NCBI GenBank assembly: GCA_002338125.1
Contig: DDHN01000010.1
Coordinates: 1 to 9,328, forward strand
Length of the DNA: 9,328 nucleotides
Source of the DNA: Patescibacteria group bacterium UBA1875
Lineage (GTDB): Bacteria; Patescibacteriota; CPR2; UBA1875
Direction: 5' to 3'
Shown here: one piece after another, positions 1-5,943 of the stretch
Layout: the number at the start of each line of letters is the position of its first letter
How positions within the stretch are numbered: position 1 is the stretch's first letter
Translations under genes and position numbers: made by a program
Notes under the pieces: generated by a model
The model's input: only the letters and a program-made list of their open reading frames with translations
Databases searched by the model: none
What the model was told of the DNA's origin: nothing

Positions 1-1119
1 TTCATTTCCGGAAATAGGTGACGAGAAAAAAAGGACAGTATCGCCTTTTTTTATCTTGACGTTTCGGTGGTCGCCCGAAGCCATTCTTGAAAGAGCTGAC
101 ATTGCCTCACCTTGGGATCCGGTAGACATAATACAAATTCTGTTATCGGGATATTTCCCGATATCCTCGATTTTAATTATTAAATCTGCGGGAATTTTTA
201 GATAGCCGAGCCTAACAGAAATCTCCACGTTTCTTAAAAGTGATCTGCCGGAAAAAGCTAATTTTTTACCACTTTCTTTTGCGGAATCTATAACCATTTG
301 GATTCGATTAATCTGTGACGAGAAAGAAGCAATAATAACTCTTCCTGTGGCTTCTTTTATAATTCGGTCAATATTTTTTGTAATACTTTTTTCGGAGGGT
401 GAGTAACCCGGACTTTCGGCTCCAGTAGAGTCTGACATCAAAAGCAAAACTCCCTCGTCTCCTAACCGAGCTAACTTACCAACATCTATATTTTTATTAT
501 CGACGGGCGAATGGTCAAATTTAAAGTCACCGGTAAAGATAATTTTGCCTAGTGGAGTACCAATTACTACCGCAACAGCATCAGGTATAGAGTGAGTAAC
601 ACGAGCCCATTCGATAGTAAATTTACCGGCGTTAATTTTATCTTTTTCGGGATCGATAGTATGAAGTCCAGCACCAGAAAGGAGGTTAAACTCGTCAAGC
701 TTGGATTCAATAAGGCCGATTGTTAATTTTGGAGCATAAATCGGAGCACCAATTCTAGGTAGGATATATGGGATACCGCCAATATGATCTTCGTGTCCAT
801 GCGTTATAAAGATGCCTTTAATTCGGTCTTTTTTGTCTTCCAGATAAGAAACATCAGGGATGATATAGTCTACTCCTAGCATTTCGTCATCAGGAAATTT
901 AAAACCCATATCAACAATAATCATGTCTTCTTCATATTCGAAAACATACATATTTTTTCCAATTTCTCCGAGTCCCCCCATGGCATACACTCTTAGGGTT
1001 TCTTTTTTTATTTTGCTTCTTTTTGATGACTTCATTGAAGTTTCGTTTTTGGTTTTAATGCTTTTACCTTTCAGACGTTTGTCTTCGGGATTAATTCTTG
1101 TTTTTCTGTTTTTTGTCAT
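1..1119 (-). CDS. rnj: Ribonuclease J, N-terminal 373 residues (3' end outside window)
   Basis: RNase J is a zinc-dependent metallo-beta-lactamase/beta-CASP ribonuclease with 5'-3' exo- and endonuclease activity in mRNA decay and rRNA maturation. Translating the open frame from the ATG at 1119 gives LRVYAMGGLGEIGKN at about residues 42-56 and the metal-binding HGHEDH at 107-112. THSIPD follows at 175-180, TGDFKFD at 196-202 and the beta-CASP motif GSQGEAMSALSRMA at about 281-294. The frame runs off the window at FSSPISGNE, leaving roughly the last third (rest of beta-CASP, last His ligand, C-terminal domain) unseen. The first ~40 residues are a Lys/Arg/Ser-rich extension ahead of the usual start of the fold. 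The start has a Shine-Dalgarno AAAGGA on the minus strand, 11 nt after the end of the uracil-DNA glycosylase gene, so the two are probably co-transcribed. Identity is very secure. Confidence 0.95.
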   Translation of the reverse strand, partial: MTKNRKTRINPEDKRLKGKSIKTKNETSMKSSKRSKIKKETLRVYAMGGLGEIGKNMYVFEYEEDMIIVDMGFKFPDDEMLGVDYIIPDVSYLEDKKDRIKGIFITHGHEDHIGGIPYILPRIGAPIYAPKLTIGLIESKLDEFNLLSGAGLHTIDPEKDKINAGKFTIEWARVTHSIPDAVAVVIGTPLGKIIFTGDFKFDHSPVDNKNIDVGKLARLGDEGVLLLMSDSTGAESPGYSPSEKSITKNIDRIIKEATGRVIIASFSSQINRIQMVIDSAKESGKKLAFSGRSLLRNVEISVRLGYLKIPADLIIKIEDIGKYPDNRICIMSTGSQGEAMSALSRMASGDHRNVKIKKGDTVLFFSSPISGNE

Positions 1120-1130
1120 TTTGTTCCTTT

Positions 1131-1766
1131 TTAATTAATTAATTTTTGTTGTTTTAGTATATTATTTTTTTCTTTTTCTACGATTTTGTTTAAAAGTGTC
1201 GGTATCTTTTTGAAGTCTTTTAAAAGCGTCTCGCGCATTCCCCCGTTATACAAAGCGGCCGCTGGGTGATAAAGTGCTAAAAAAACCTGTTCTTGGCCAG
1301 CCCATTTTTTCCGAAAAGCTTTTCCGTGGACTGCTGATATTTTGAGACTGGGGAAAAAACAATTTAAAGAATGTCGGCCCAAAAAAACTACTAATTTTGG
1401 CTTTATTATTTTTATTTGCTGGTTAAGAAAGGGAAAACAAGCTTCTATTTCAGATTTTTGGGGGTCACGGTTTTGTGGTGGTCGGTGTTTTAAAACGTTA
1501 GCGATAAAAACGTCTTTTCTTTCCAGGGATATTGTAGCTAGCATTTCATTTAGAAATTTTCCGGCTGCACCTACAAAAGGTTCCCCTTGAAGGTCTTCGG
1601 ATTTACCGGGAGCCTCTCCAATAAAAATTATCTCAGCCCGATCGTTGCCTGACCCCGGGACATCTTTGGTCTTTGTTTTATACAAAGAACACTTCTTGCA
1701 ATTTGATATCAGTTCTGCAATATCGTAAAGAGTTCCCACATCATTAATATTTATTTCTTTTTTCAT
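1131..1766 (-). CDS. Family 4 uracil-DNA glycosylase
   Basis: This enzyme excises uracil from DNA and starts base-excision repair of deaminated cytosine. The 211-residue product has the family 4 water-activating motif GEAPG at 50-54 followed by ED (57-58), then GEPFVGAAGKFL (61-72). ANVLKHRPPQNRDP follows at 89-102, and the second active-site motif is YHPAAALYNG at 166-175. The N-terminal Cys pair of the iron-sulfur cluster is present (C23, C26), as is the third Cys (C110, in EACFPFL). The expected fourth Cys, 14-17 residues later, is not there; the region reads KPKLVVFLG and the next Cys is C136. Family 4 proteins are usually about 200-230 residues, so length is normal. A promoter lies upstream at 1794-1822; the short leader has no clear Shine-Dalgarno. 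The gene is followed closely by rnj. Confidence 0.92.
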   Translation of the reverse strand: MKKEININDVGTLYDIAELISNCKKCSLYKTKTKDVPGSGNDRAEIIFIGEAPGKSEDLQGEPFVGAAGKFLNEMLATISLERKDVFIANVLKHRPPQNRDPQKSEIEACFPFLNQQIKIIKPKLVVFLGRHSLNCFFPSLKISAVHGKAFRKKWAGQEQVFLALYHPAAALYNGGMRETLLKDFKKIPTLLNKIVEKEKNNILKQQKLIN

Positions 1767-1793
1767 CTGAGAACTTTTTTCAAAGGTAAATAG

Positions 1794-1822
1794 AGTATAT
1801 CAAGAAAAAGCGTTTTAGTCAA
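1794..1822 (-). promoter_or_regulatory. Sigma70-type promoter for the uracil-DNA glycosylase gene
   Basis: On the minus strand, -35 TTGACT (1817-1822) and -10 TATACT (1794-1799) are separated by 17 bp. An extended -10 TGa precedes the -10. The -35 overlaps the TAA stop of the upstream nuclease gene. The predicted start near 1787 leaves a leader of about 20 nt. Confidence 0.72.
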
Positions 1823-2546
1823 TTACTTTTTTAGCTGATTCTAGATAACAGCAATATTCGCATTTGTCATTAGGCTTAGGGATGGTGTCAGATATTAGGC
1901 ATTGGTGGGCGTTATTGATTGCTTCGTCTACCCAAGAATTATCACCAATATATTCAATTATTTGAGTATCGAATTCCAGTCTTCCATCAAAGGCAGCAAG
2001 ATCTTTTTTCCCATTAACATAGACAAAATAGGCCTTCTTCGATACCGGTAATCCGTTCTTTTCTAGTAGCCATTGATAAATTTCGGCTTGTCGCTTATAC
2101 ACCTCTTTGTATCCTCCTTCAAGTTTTATTTCGGCTTGGGTTGAGGTGGCTTTATAGTCAACGACAACATAATCGCCGTTTTCATCCTGCCACAGGTCAT
2201 CAATTGCACCATAAATTAAAAAATTAGTTTCTGGATGGAGATACCTCACCCCGACGAAATTGTTTCGCCAATCTGCTAGGTTTTTGTGGTCTATTGGAAT
2301 AGCCTTTATCTTGTAGGTTTCCATCAATGGGTGGGCCTTGCCCTGAGATCGGCTAATGTCGAACTCTTTTTTTAACAAATGGTCAACGGCTACATTCAAA
2401 GTGAAAGCTGGCATACTGGGTCGTTTTATTCCTAGCCTTTGATCCAAATAGAAGCACCTAGGACATTCAATGAAAAGATCTAATTTGGTTCTTGATAGTT
2501 TGTGTGGAGTGCTTGAATTCGGGTCGAATGTTTTTTGGTAAGCCAT
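1815..2546 (-). CDS. PD-(D/E)XK nuclease, Cas4/RecB-like, with cluster-type cysteines
   Basis: The 243-residue protein matches the RecB-family PD-(D/E)XK nuclease fold. LSRTKLDLFIECPRCFYL (17-34) resembles the N-terminal 'S.s.l..y..CP..f' region of Cas4 and AddB nucleases. A candidate metal-binding His is H56, motif II is GAIDD (113-117, D116), motif III is VDYKA (129-133, D130 and K132), and the QAEIY motif is at 153-157. Cysteines lie at C28 and C31 near the N-terminus and at C229, C232 and C233 (KCEYCCYL) at the C-terminus. That spacing is like the split Fe-S cluster of Cas4/AddB, so a [4Fe-4S] nuclease or helicase-nuclease accessory role is likely. No cas or recombination gene sits beside it; neighbours are truB and the uracil-DNA glycosylase. 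The start ATG lies 6 nt after a -10 element with no Shine-Dalgarno. The nuclease class is secure, the role is not. Confidence 0.85.
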   Translation of the reverse strand: MAYQKTFDPNSSTPHKLSRTKLDLFIECPRCFYLDQRLGIKRPSMPAFTLNVAVDHLLKKEFDISRSQGKAHPLMETYKIKAIPIDHKNLADWRNNFVGVRYLHPETNFLIYGAIDDLWQDENGDYVVVDYKATSTQAEIKLEGGYKEVYKRQAEIYQWLLEKNGLPVSKKAYFVYVNGKKDLAAFDGRLEFDTQIIEYIGDNSWVDEAINNAHQCLISDTIPKPNDKCEYCCYLESAKKVID

Positions 2547-2552
2547 AAAGCT

Positions 2553-2580
2553 ATTTTAACTTTAAGGAAGGATTAATCAA
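2553..2580 (-). promoter_or_regulatory. Leaderless promoter of the PD-(D/E)XK nuclease gene
   Basis: On the minus strand, -35 TTGATT (2575-2580) and -10 TAAAAT (2553-2558) are 16 bp apart. Six bases separate the -10 from the ATG at 2546, so transcription should start at or next to the start codon. The -35 overlaps the truB stop codon, and no Shine-Dalgarno is visible. Confidence 0.6.
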
Positions 2581-3239
2581 GTAGAGAGATTTTCAAAAGC
2601 TGAGATATTCTTCGCTTTTTTTAGGTTATACATACCAACTCTTGTTCTAACAAGATTCTCAGTGTAAGCTTCGGTGCCTAGTTTTTTACCGATATCGATA
2701 ACTAGCGATCTAATATAGGTCCCAGAGCTACACTTAATTCTTAATTTAAGTCGAGGCCATTCATAATTCAGCAGTTCAATGTTATAAATTTGAACTTTTC
2801 TTGGCTTAGTGACAACTTTTTTGCCTTCCCTTGCTAGTTTATAGGCCCTTTGCCCATTTATTTTTACAGCTGAATAAGCTGGAGGTAGCTGAGTTATTTC
2901 TCCGATAAATAACGGTAAAATATCTTTAATCTTTTTGATATTTACCTTTTGACAACCTTTAATTTTTTTAATCTCTCCTTCGGGGTCACCGGTTGTTGAG
3001 ATGGCCCCCAATCTTAACGTTGCTTCATATTCTTTATCAAGTTTTGTAAAATCAGCTTGTTTTTTTGTAGCTTTACCGACGAGAATTACTAGAAGGCCAG
3101 TTGCAAAAGGGTCTAGTGTTCCGGCATGTCCGACCTTAATTTTTCTACCTTCTCTTTTTGAATATAAGGAACGTATTTTGGCAACAACGTCAAAACTAGT
3201 CCAGCCGGTCGGTTTGTTTACAAGAAGTATTTTATCCAT
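2577..3239 (-). CDS. truB: tRNA pseudouridine(55) synthase TruB
   Basis: TruB converts U55 in the T-loop of most tRNAs to pseudouridine. The protein opens with LLVNKPTGWTSFDVV (5-19). It carries the catalytic motif GHAGTLDPFATGLL at 37-50, with D43 the nucleophile. Y71 (KEYEATLRLG) corresponds to the stacking Tyr of the family. It also has PPAYSAVKINGQRAY (119-133) and the GTYIRSL motif (173-179). At 220 residues it is much shorter than the ~300-residue bacterial form: it ends soon after the catalytic domain and lacks the C-terminal PUA-like region. The adjacency DHH phosphoesterase-truB is common in bacteria, often next to rbfA. The intergenic gap is 36 nt and contains a -10 element 6 nt before the ATG, with no Shine-Dalgarno. 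The stop codon is TGA. Confidence 0.97.
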   Translation of the reverse strand: MDKILLVNKPTGWTSFDVVAKIRSLYSKREGRKIKVGHAGTLDPFATGLLVILVGKATKKQADFTKLDKEYEATLRLGAISTTGDPEGEIKKIKGCQKVNIKKIKDILPLFIGEITQLPPAYSAVKINGQRAYKLAREGKKVVTKPRKVQIYNIELLNYEWPRLKLRIKCSSGTYIRSLVIDIGKKLGTEAYTENLVRTRVGMYNLKKAKNISAFENLST

Positions 3240-3245
3240 TTAATT

Positions 3246-3275
3246 ATTGTAGAGTGATTTGAACTTTTATGAAAA
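3246..3275 (-). promoter_or_regulatory. Probable leaderless promoter of truB
   Basis: On the minus strand, -10 TACAAT (3246-3251) lies exactly 6 nt before the truB ATG. The best -35 is TTTTCA (3270-3275) with an 18-bp spacer. The -35 is weak, but the -10 position matches three other genes here and no Shine-Dalgarno exists in the gap. Confidence 0.5.
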
Positions 3276-4595
3276 CTATTCTTCTTCGTCGAAAACGTCT
3301 ATCTCTGTTTCTGCTTTCTTTCTTTCGATTACGTCGCCGATACTTTCAAATTCTTTTCGATTTTCATCCTTTTCGGCTTGTGAGATTGATTTCAGAGCTT
3401 CTTCGATAGCATCATTGGTCTCTTGATGGTTGTTTTTTTCCAAAAGATCCCAAACCTGTTGATCTTTGTTGGTTTCAGAATTTTCAGCAATTTTCTTTAA
3501 GATAATTTTTTCAGCAGTATCGAGATTATTTTCTGGTAATTCAAAATAGGCGTCCTGTGCAGTCCCGGTGCCGTTGAAGATTTTGGCTATCGATAGCACT
3601 TCTTTACCGGATCCTTTTATCTTCCCAAATACTTTATCTTTATCTTCTGCTCCTTTAAAAATTATAAGTACCTGTTTGGCGTTTTCGGTATTAGAAAGTA
3701 AATCATCAGCGGCACTAAATATATCTTCTTTTGAGATATTTTTGTTGTCACTGGTATCTATCTTAGTCCAAGCCAATCCACTGTCAGTATCTTCACTAAG
3801 ATTTGCTAGCATTTCGCCCCAAGCTTGCATTAATTCAACTGGTGTTTGCTTATAAAAATTTTTGACAATCTCCTGCTGTTTTGCTCCGGCGGCAAGTAGC
3901 TGAGCGGCAACTGTCAAAGACTTTGGGGTGGTTGATTTATTCTGAAAGCTTTGGGTATCTTCAATGATGCCGGAAAGTAATGAAGTGGCAATATCTTCGT
4001 TCTCGATTTTGATTCCCAGGGCCTCAAATAGAGAAACTAATATTTCAGCAGTTGAAGTAGCTGTTAAATCTATTAGATTTACTGTGCCATAATATTCATT
4101 ACTTGGATGATGGTCGATGTTTATAATAGGAACTTCATAGAATAACTCTGGATTTTTATCATAAACTGTATCTATTTTTTCGATATCGGGAGTATCGATA
4201 ATTATTACTAGGTCTGGTTTAAGGCGACCGTTTACGAGTTCAATAAATTCATATTTTAAATTCTTATCGGTATCAAGGTAAATATTTAAAAAATTATCTT
4301 CTTTTTGCCATTTCATCCCAGAAACGGGGATGCGATTGGTATCGATTTTTATTATCTTCCCTTGGGTTTGACCATAGTCACGAATAGCTTTGTCGATGCC
4401 GGGCAGGAAGTTATATTTTTCATTAATATCGCCAGATATTACAAGGTCAATCTTTTTATTGATACTGGTCAACGCCGAGTTAAGGGCCAATAAAGAACCT
4501 AGTGTATCTCCATCGGGCTTTTTGTTTCCCAGAAGGAGTATTCGTTCTGCTTTTTTTATTTCATTAACAGCTTGTTGTTTAGGGGAAAGCTCCAT
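3276..4595 (-). CDS. DHH/DHHA1-family phosphoesterase (NrnA-like), divergent active site
   Basis: NrnA-type DHH proteins are manganese-dependent phosphoesterases that degrade very short RNAs, 3'-phosphoadenosine 5'-phosphate or cyclic dinucleotides. Visible motifs are PDGDTLGSLLAL (27-38), IIIDTPD (131-137), INIDHHPSNEYYG (158-170), TATSTAEIL (178-186) and GIIEDTQSF (209-217). The motif I His, normally HxxPDGD, is Asn here (N24 in GNKKPDGD). The C-terminal DHHA1 substrate motif GGGH is replaced by NGTGTAQDAY (341-350). At 439 residues it is longer than the usual 310-340: about 40 residues are inserted before motif II, and a charged, acidic helical tail follows (about 355-439). The start is supported by AAGGTGA (4599-4605 on the minus strand), 3 nt before ATG. 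The family is secure; the substrate, and whether it is fully active, are not. Confidence 0.88.
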   Translation of the reverse strand: MELSPKQQAVNEIKKAERILLLGNKKPDGDTLGSLLALNSALTSINKKIDLVISGDINEKYNFLPGIDKAIRDYGQTQGKIIKIDTNRIPVSGMKWQKEDNFLNIYLDTDKNLKYEFIELVNGRLKPDLVIIIDTPDIEKIDTVYDKNPELFYEVPIINIDHHPSNEYYGTVNLIDLTATSTAEILVSLFEALGIKIENEDIATSLLSGIIEDTQSFQNKSTTPKSLTVAAQLLAAGAKQQEIVKNFYKQTPVELMQAWGEMLANLSEDTDSGLAWTKIDTSDNKNISKEDIFSAADDLLSNTENAKQVLIIFKGAEDKDKVFGKIKGSGKEVLSIAKIFNGTGTAQDAYFELPENNLDTAEKIILKKIAENSETNKDQQVWDLLEKNNHQETNDAIEEALKSISQAEKDENRKEFESIGDVIERKKAETEIDVFDEEE

Positions 4596-4641
4596 ATCTC
4601 ACCTTTTCTGCCAAATCTTCTCAATAAAGATATGACATAGT

Positions 4642-4670
4642 AATGTATCACAATACTTTTTTGTTTGCAA
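4642..4670 (-). promoter_or_regulatory. Promoter of the DHH phosphoesterase gene
   Basis: On the minus strand, -35 TTGCAA (4665-4670) and -10 TACATT (4642-4647) have a 17-bp spacer, and TGa forms an extended -10. The predicted start near 4635 gives a leader of about 40 nt containing the Shine-Dalgarno AAGGTGA. It is back to back with the rpsT promoter, with only about 12 bp between the two -35 elements. Confidence 0.6.
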
Positions 4671-4682
4671 TAAATTTTTTTC

Positions 4683-4711
4683 TTTACAGAGCTAAATTCT
4701 TTTGGTATACT
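4683..4711 (+). promoter_or_regulatory. Strong promoter of rpsT
   Basis: -35 TTTACA (4683-4688), a 17-bp spacer ending in the extended -10 TGG, and -10 TATACT (4706-4711). Ten bases lie between the -10 and the ATG at 4722, so the transcript has at most about 4 nt of leader and no room for a Shine-Dalgarno. Confidence 0.8.
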
Positions 4712-4721
4712 ATATTTCGCT

Positions 4722-5009
4722 ATGCCAGTAATTAAATCAGCAATCAAAAAAGCTAAACAAGACGTAAGAAGCCGAGAGCATAATCGGTTAATTCGTGACT
4801 CTTACAAACAATCAATTAAAAAAGTTCGGCAATTAGTGGAGTCAGGTAAACCAAAAGAAGCTGCAGAGGCTTTAAATGAAGCCTATTCGAAAATAGACAA
4901 AGCTGCTAAGAAGAACATTATTCATAAAAATAATGCTGCTAGAAGAAAAGCCCGGCTAACAAAACTAGTTACAATGAATACTAAGAAGAAAGAAAGCTCT
5001 AAGAAATAA
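4722..5009 (+). CDS. rpsT: 30S ribosomal protein S20
   Basis: S20 is a primary 16S rRNA-binding protein, a three-helix bundle that stabilises the body of the 30S subunit. The 95-residue sequence shows the family pattern: a basic N-terminus with SAIKKAKQDVRSREHNR (6-22), a middle helix with KKVRQLVESGKPKEAAEAL (33-51), and IHKNNAARRKARLTKLV (67-83). The last ~12 residues are a Lys/Ser-rich tail. It is the only plus-strand protein gene in the window and is monocistronic: its own strong promoter lies just before the ATG and a hairpin terminator begins at its stop codon. Lack of a Shine-Dalgarno implies leaderless or near-leaderless translation. Adjacency of rpsT to holA is also found in Firmicutes such as Bacillus subtilis. 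Confidence 0.97.
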   Translation: MPVIKSAIKKAKQDVRSREHNRLIRDSYKQSIKKVRQLVESGKPKEAAEALNEAYSKIDKAAKKNIIHKNNAARRKARLTKLVTMNTKKKESSKK

Positions 5010-5036
5010 AGAAACCCCAATATAGGGGTTTCTTTT
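5008..5036. terminator. Bidirectional intrinsic terminator between rpsT and holA
   Basis: Stem GAAACCCC (5011-5018) pairs with GGGGTTTC (5025-5032) around the 6-nt loop AATATA. Flanking AAA (5008-5010) pairs with TTT (5033-5035), giving an 11-bp stem with a T-run on either strand. The stem base reaches into the stop codons of both convergent genes (rpsT TAA at 5007-5009, holA TAA at 5035-5037), so one element serves both. Confidence 0.85.
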
Positions 5037-5943
5037 AAAGTGCGATTTTTTGAAAAACATTTTTTGGATTTCGACCGCTTTTTATCGATAGATCTGCCCA
5101 AGTAATTTTTTCATAAATTTTGATTATTTCTGATTTGTCAAAGTTTCGAGCTTGTCTTACTGATTTGCCAGCTACATATGGATGCAGGCCTGCCCTTTTG
5201 GCTAGCATGCCTTCGGTTATATTCTCTTCGAATTTAGCCATTGCAATATTTCTGAATTGTCGAGCAATCATAGTGAGAATATATATCTCATTTTCGCCGG
5301 ATTCTAAGAAAGAGTTAATTAAGCTAATTGCTTTGGCGGTATTTTTACCAGCAATCGCGTCAAGTAACTCAAAGATATTAGATTCAAAATTTGCTTTTAC
5401 TAGCAGATCAATGTCGGCGGTTTGGATCCCTGATTCAATGGAGTCATCTTTTTTGTATAACGCCAATTTCAATATTTCTTCTTCTAATTGCCAATAACTC
5501 GGGCCGACAAAGCTAGCAAGTCTCTCTGCTGCTAAGGGAGCAATTTCGATTCCTTCCTGTTGGGCCCTTTCTTTTATAAAACTTATTAAGTCTTTCTCGT
5601 TGGGGTTATTAAAGCTAGTAACCTTTGCTACTTTCTTTAAGTATTGCCCCATCTTTCCTTTTGGCTCTTTTTCTTCGGTGAAAATGACATCAGTATCACT
5701 GGTCATCTTCTCTAATCTTTCGATCAGAATTTTTTTTTCATCTTCGGACAATTTCAATAGGAAATTTTTTAAAATAAAAATTCTTTTTTGTGAAAAGAAC
5801 GAGTCTGTGGCTAGTAAGTTAAAAAAATCCATTGTTGTTTCAGGCGAAATATTAAAGATTTCAGCTTCAGGCTTTTTCTCTTTTAAGCCGGATATAGTTT
5901 TTTCGATACTGAAATCGTCAACGCCATATAACAGATATATCAT
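5035..5943 (-). CDS. holA: DNA polymerase III subunit delta
   Basis: HolA (delta) opens the beta sliding clamp within the clamp-loader complex. The 302-residue product starts MIYLLYGVDDFSIEK, the degenerate AAA+ opening typical of delta. It continues with ATDSFFSQKRIFILKNF, then a central helical part (SFIKERAQQEGIEI, ERLASFVGPSYWQLEEEILKL). It ends with the family's C-terminal collar, including FELLDAIAGKNTAKAI, EIYILTMIARQFRN and WADLSIKSGR near the end. E. coli and B. subtilis delta are about 340 residues, so this is a compact version. I chose the ATG at 5943 rather than one 30 nt upstream. It overlaps the mutM stop as TAATG and has a Shine-Dalgarno (AAGGTAAGGA) inside the end of mutM, which indicates translational coupling. 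It is the last gene of the DJ-1-like/mutM/holA operon. Confidence 0.92.
   Translation of the reverse strand: MIYLLYGVDDFSIEKTISGLKEKKPEAEIFNISPETTMDFFNLLATDSFFSQKRIFILKNFLLKLSEDEKKILIERLEKMTSDTDVIFTEEKEPKGKMGQYLKKVAKVTSFNNPNEKDLISFIKERAQQEGIEIAPLAAERLASFVGPSYWQLEEEILKLALYKKDDSIESGIQTADIDLLVKANFESNIFELLDAIAGKNTAKAISLINSFLESGENEIYILTMIARQFRNIAMAKFEENITEGMLAKRAGLHPYVAGKSVRQARNFDKSEIIKIYEKITWADLSIKSGRNPKNVFQKIAL

Noticed and set aside
144..163. Inverted repeat with 8-bp stem (TATCGGGA/TCCCGATA) and 4-nt loop
   Set aside because: It lies inside the RNase J coding region over a conserved protein stretch, with no T-run; likely chance.
923..1138. Hydrophobic 71-residue open frame on the plus strand
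   Set aside because: It lies wholly opposite the RNase J coding frame and its composition is the complement of charged codons; it has no Shine-Dalgarno or leaderless-type promoter.
1815..2546. Cas4-like nuclease as evidence of a CRISPR-Cas locus
   Set aside because: No repeat-spacer array or other cas gene is in the window, and neighbours are housekeeping genes.
4556..4747. 63-residue minus-strand frame across the divergent promoters
   Set aside because: It crosses the DHH start, both promoters and the rpsT start with no conserved features. The DHH gene and rpsT explain the region.
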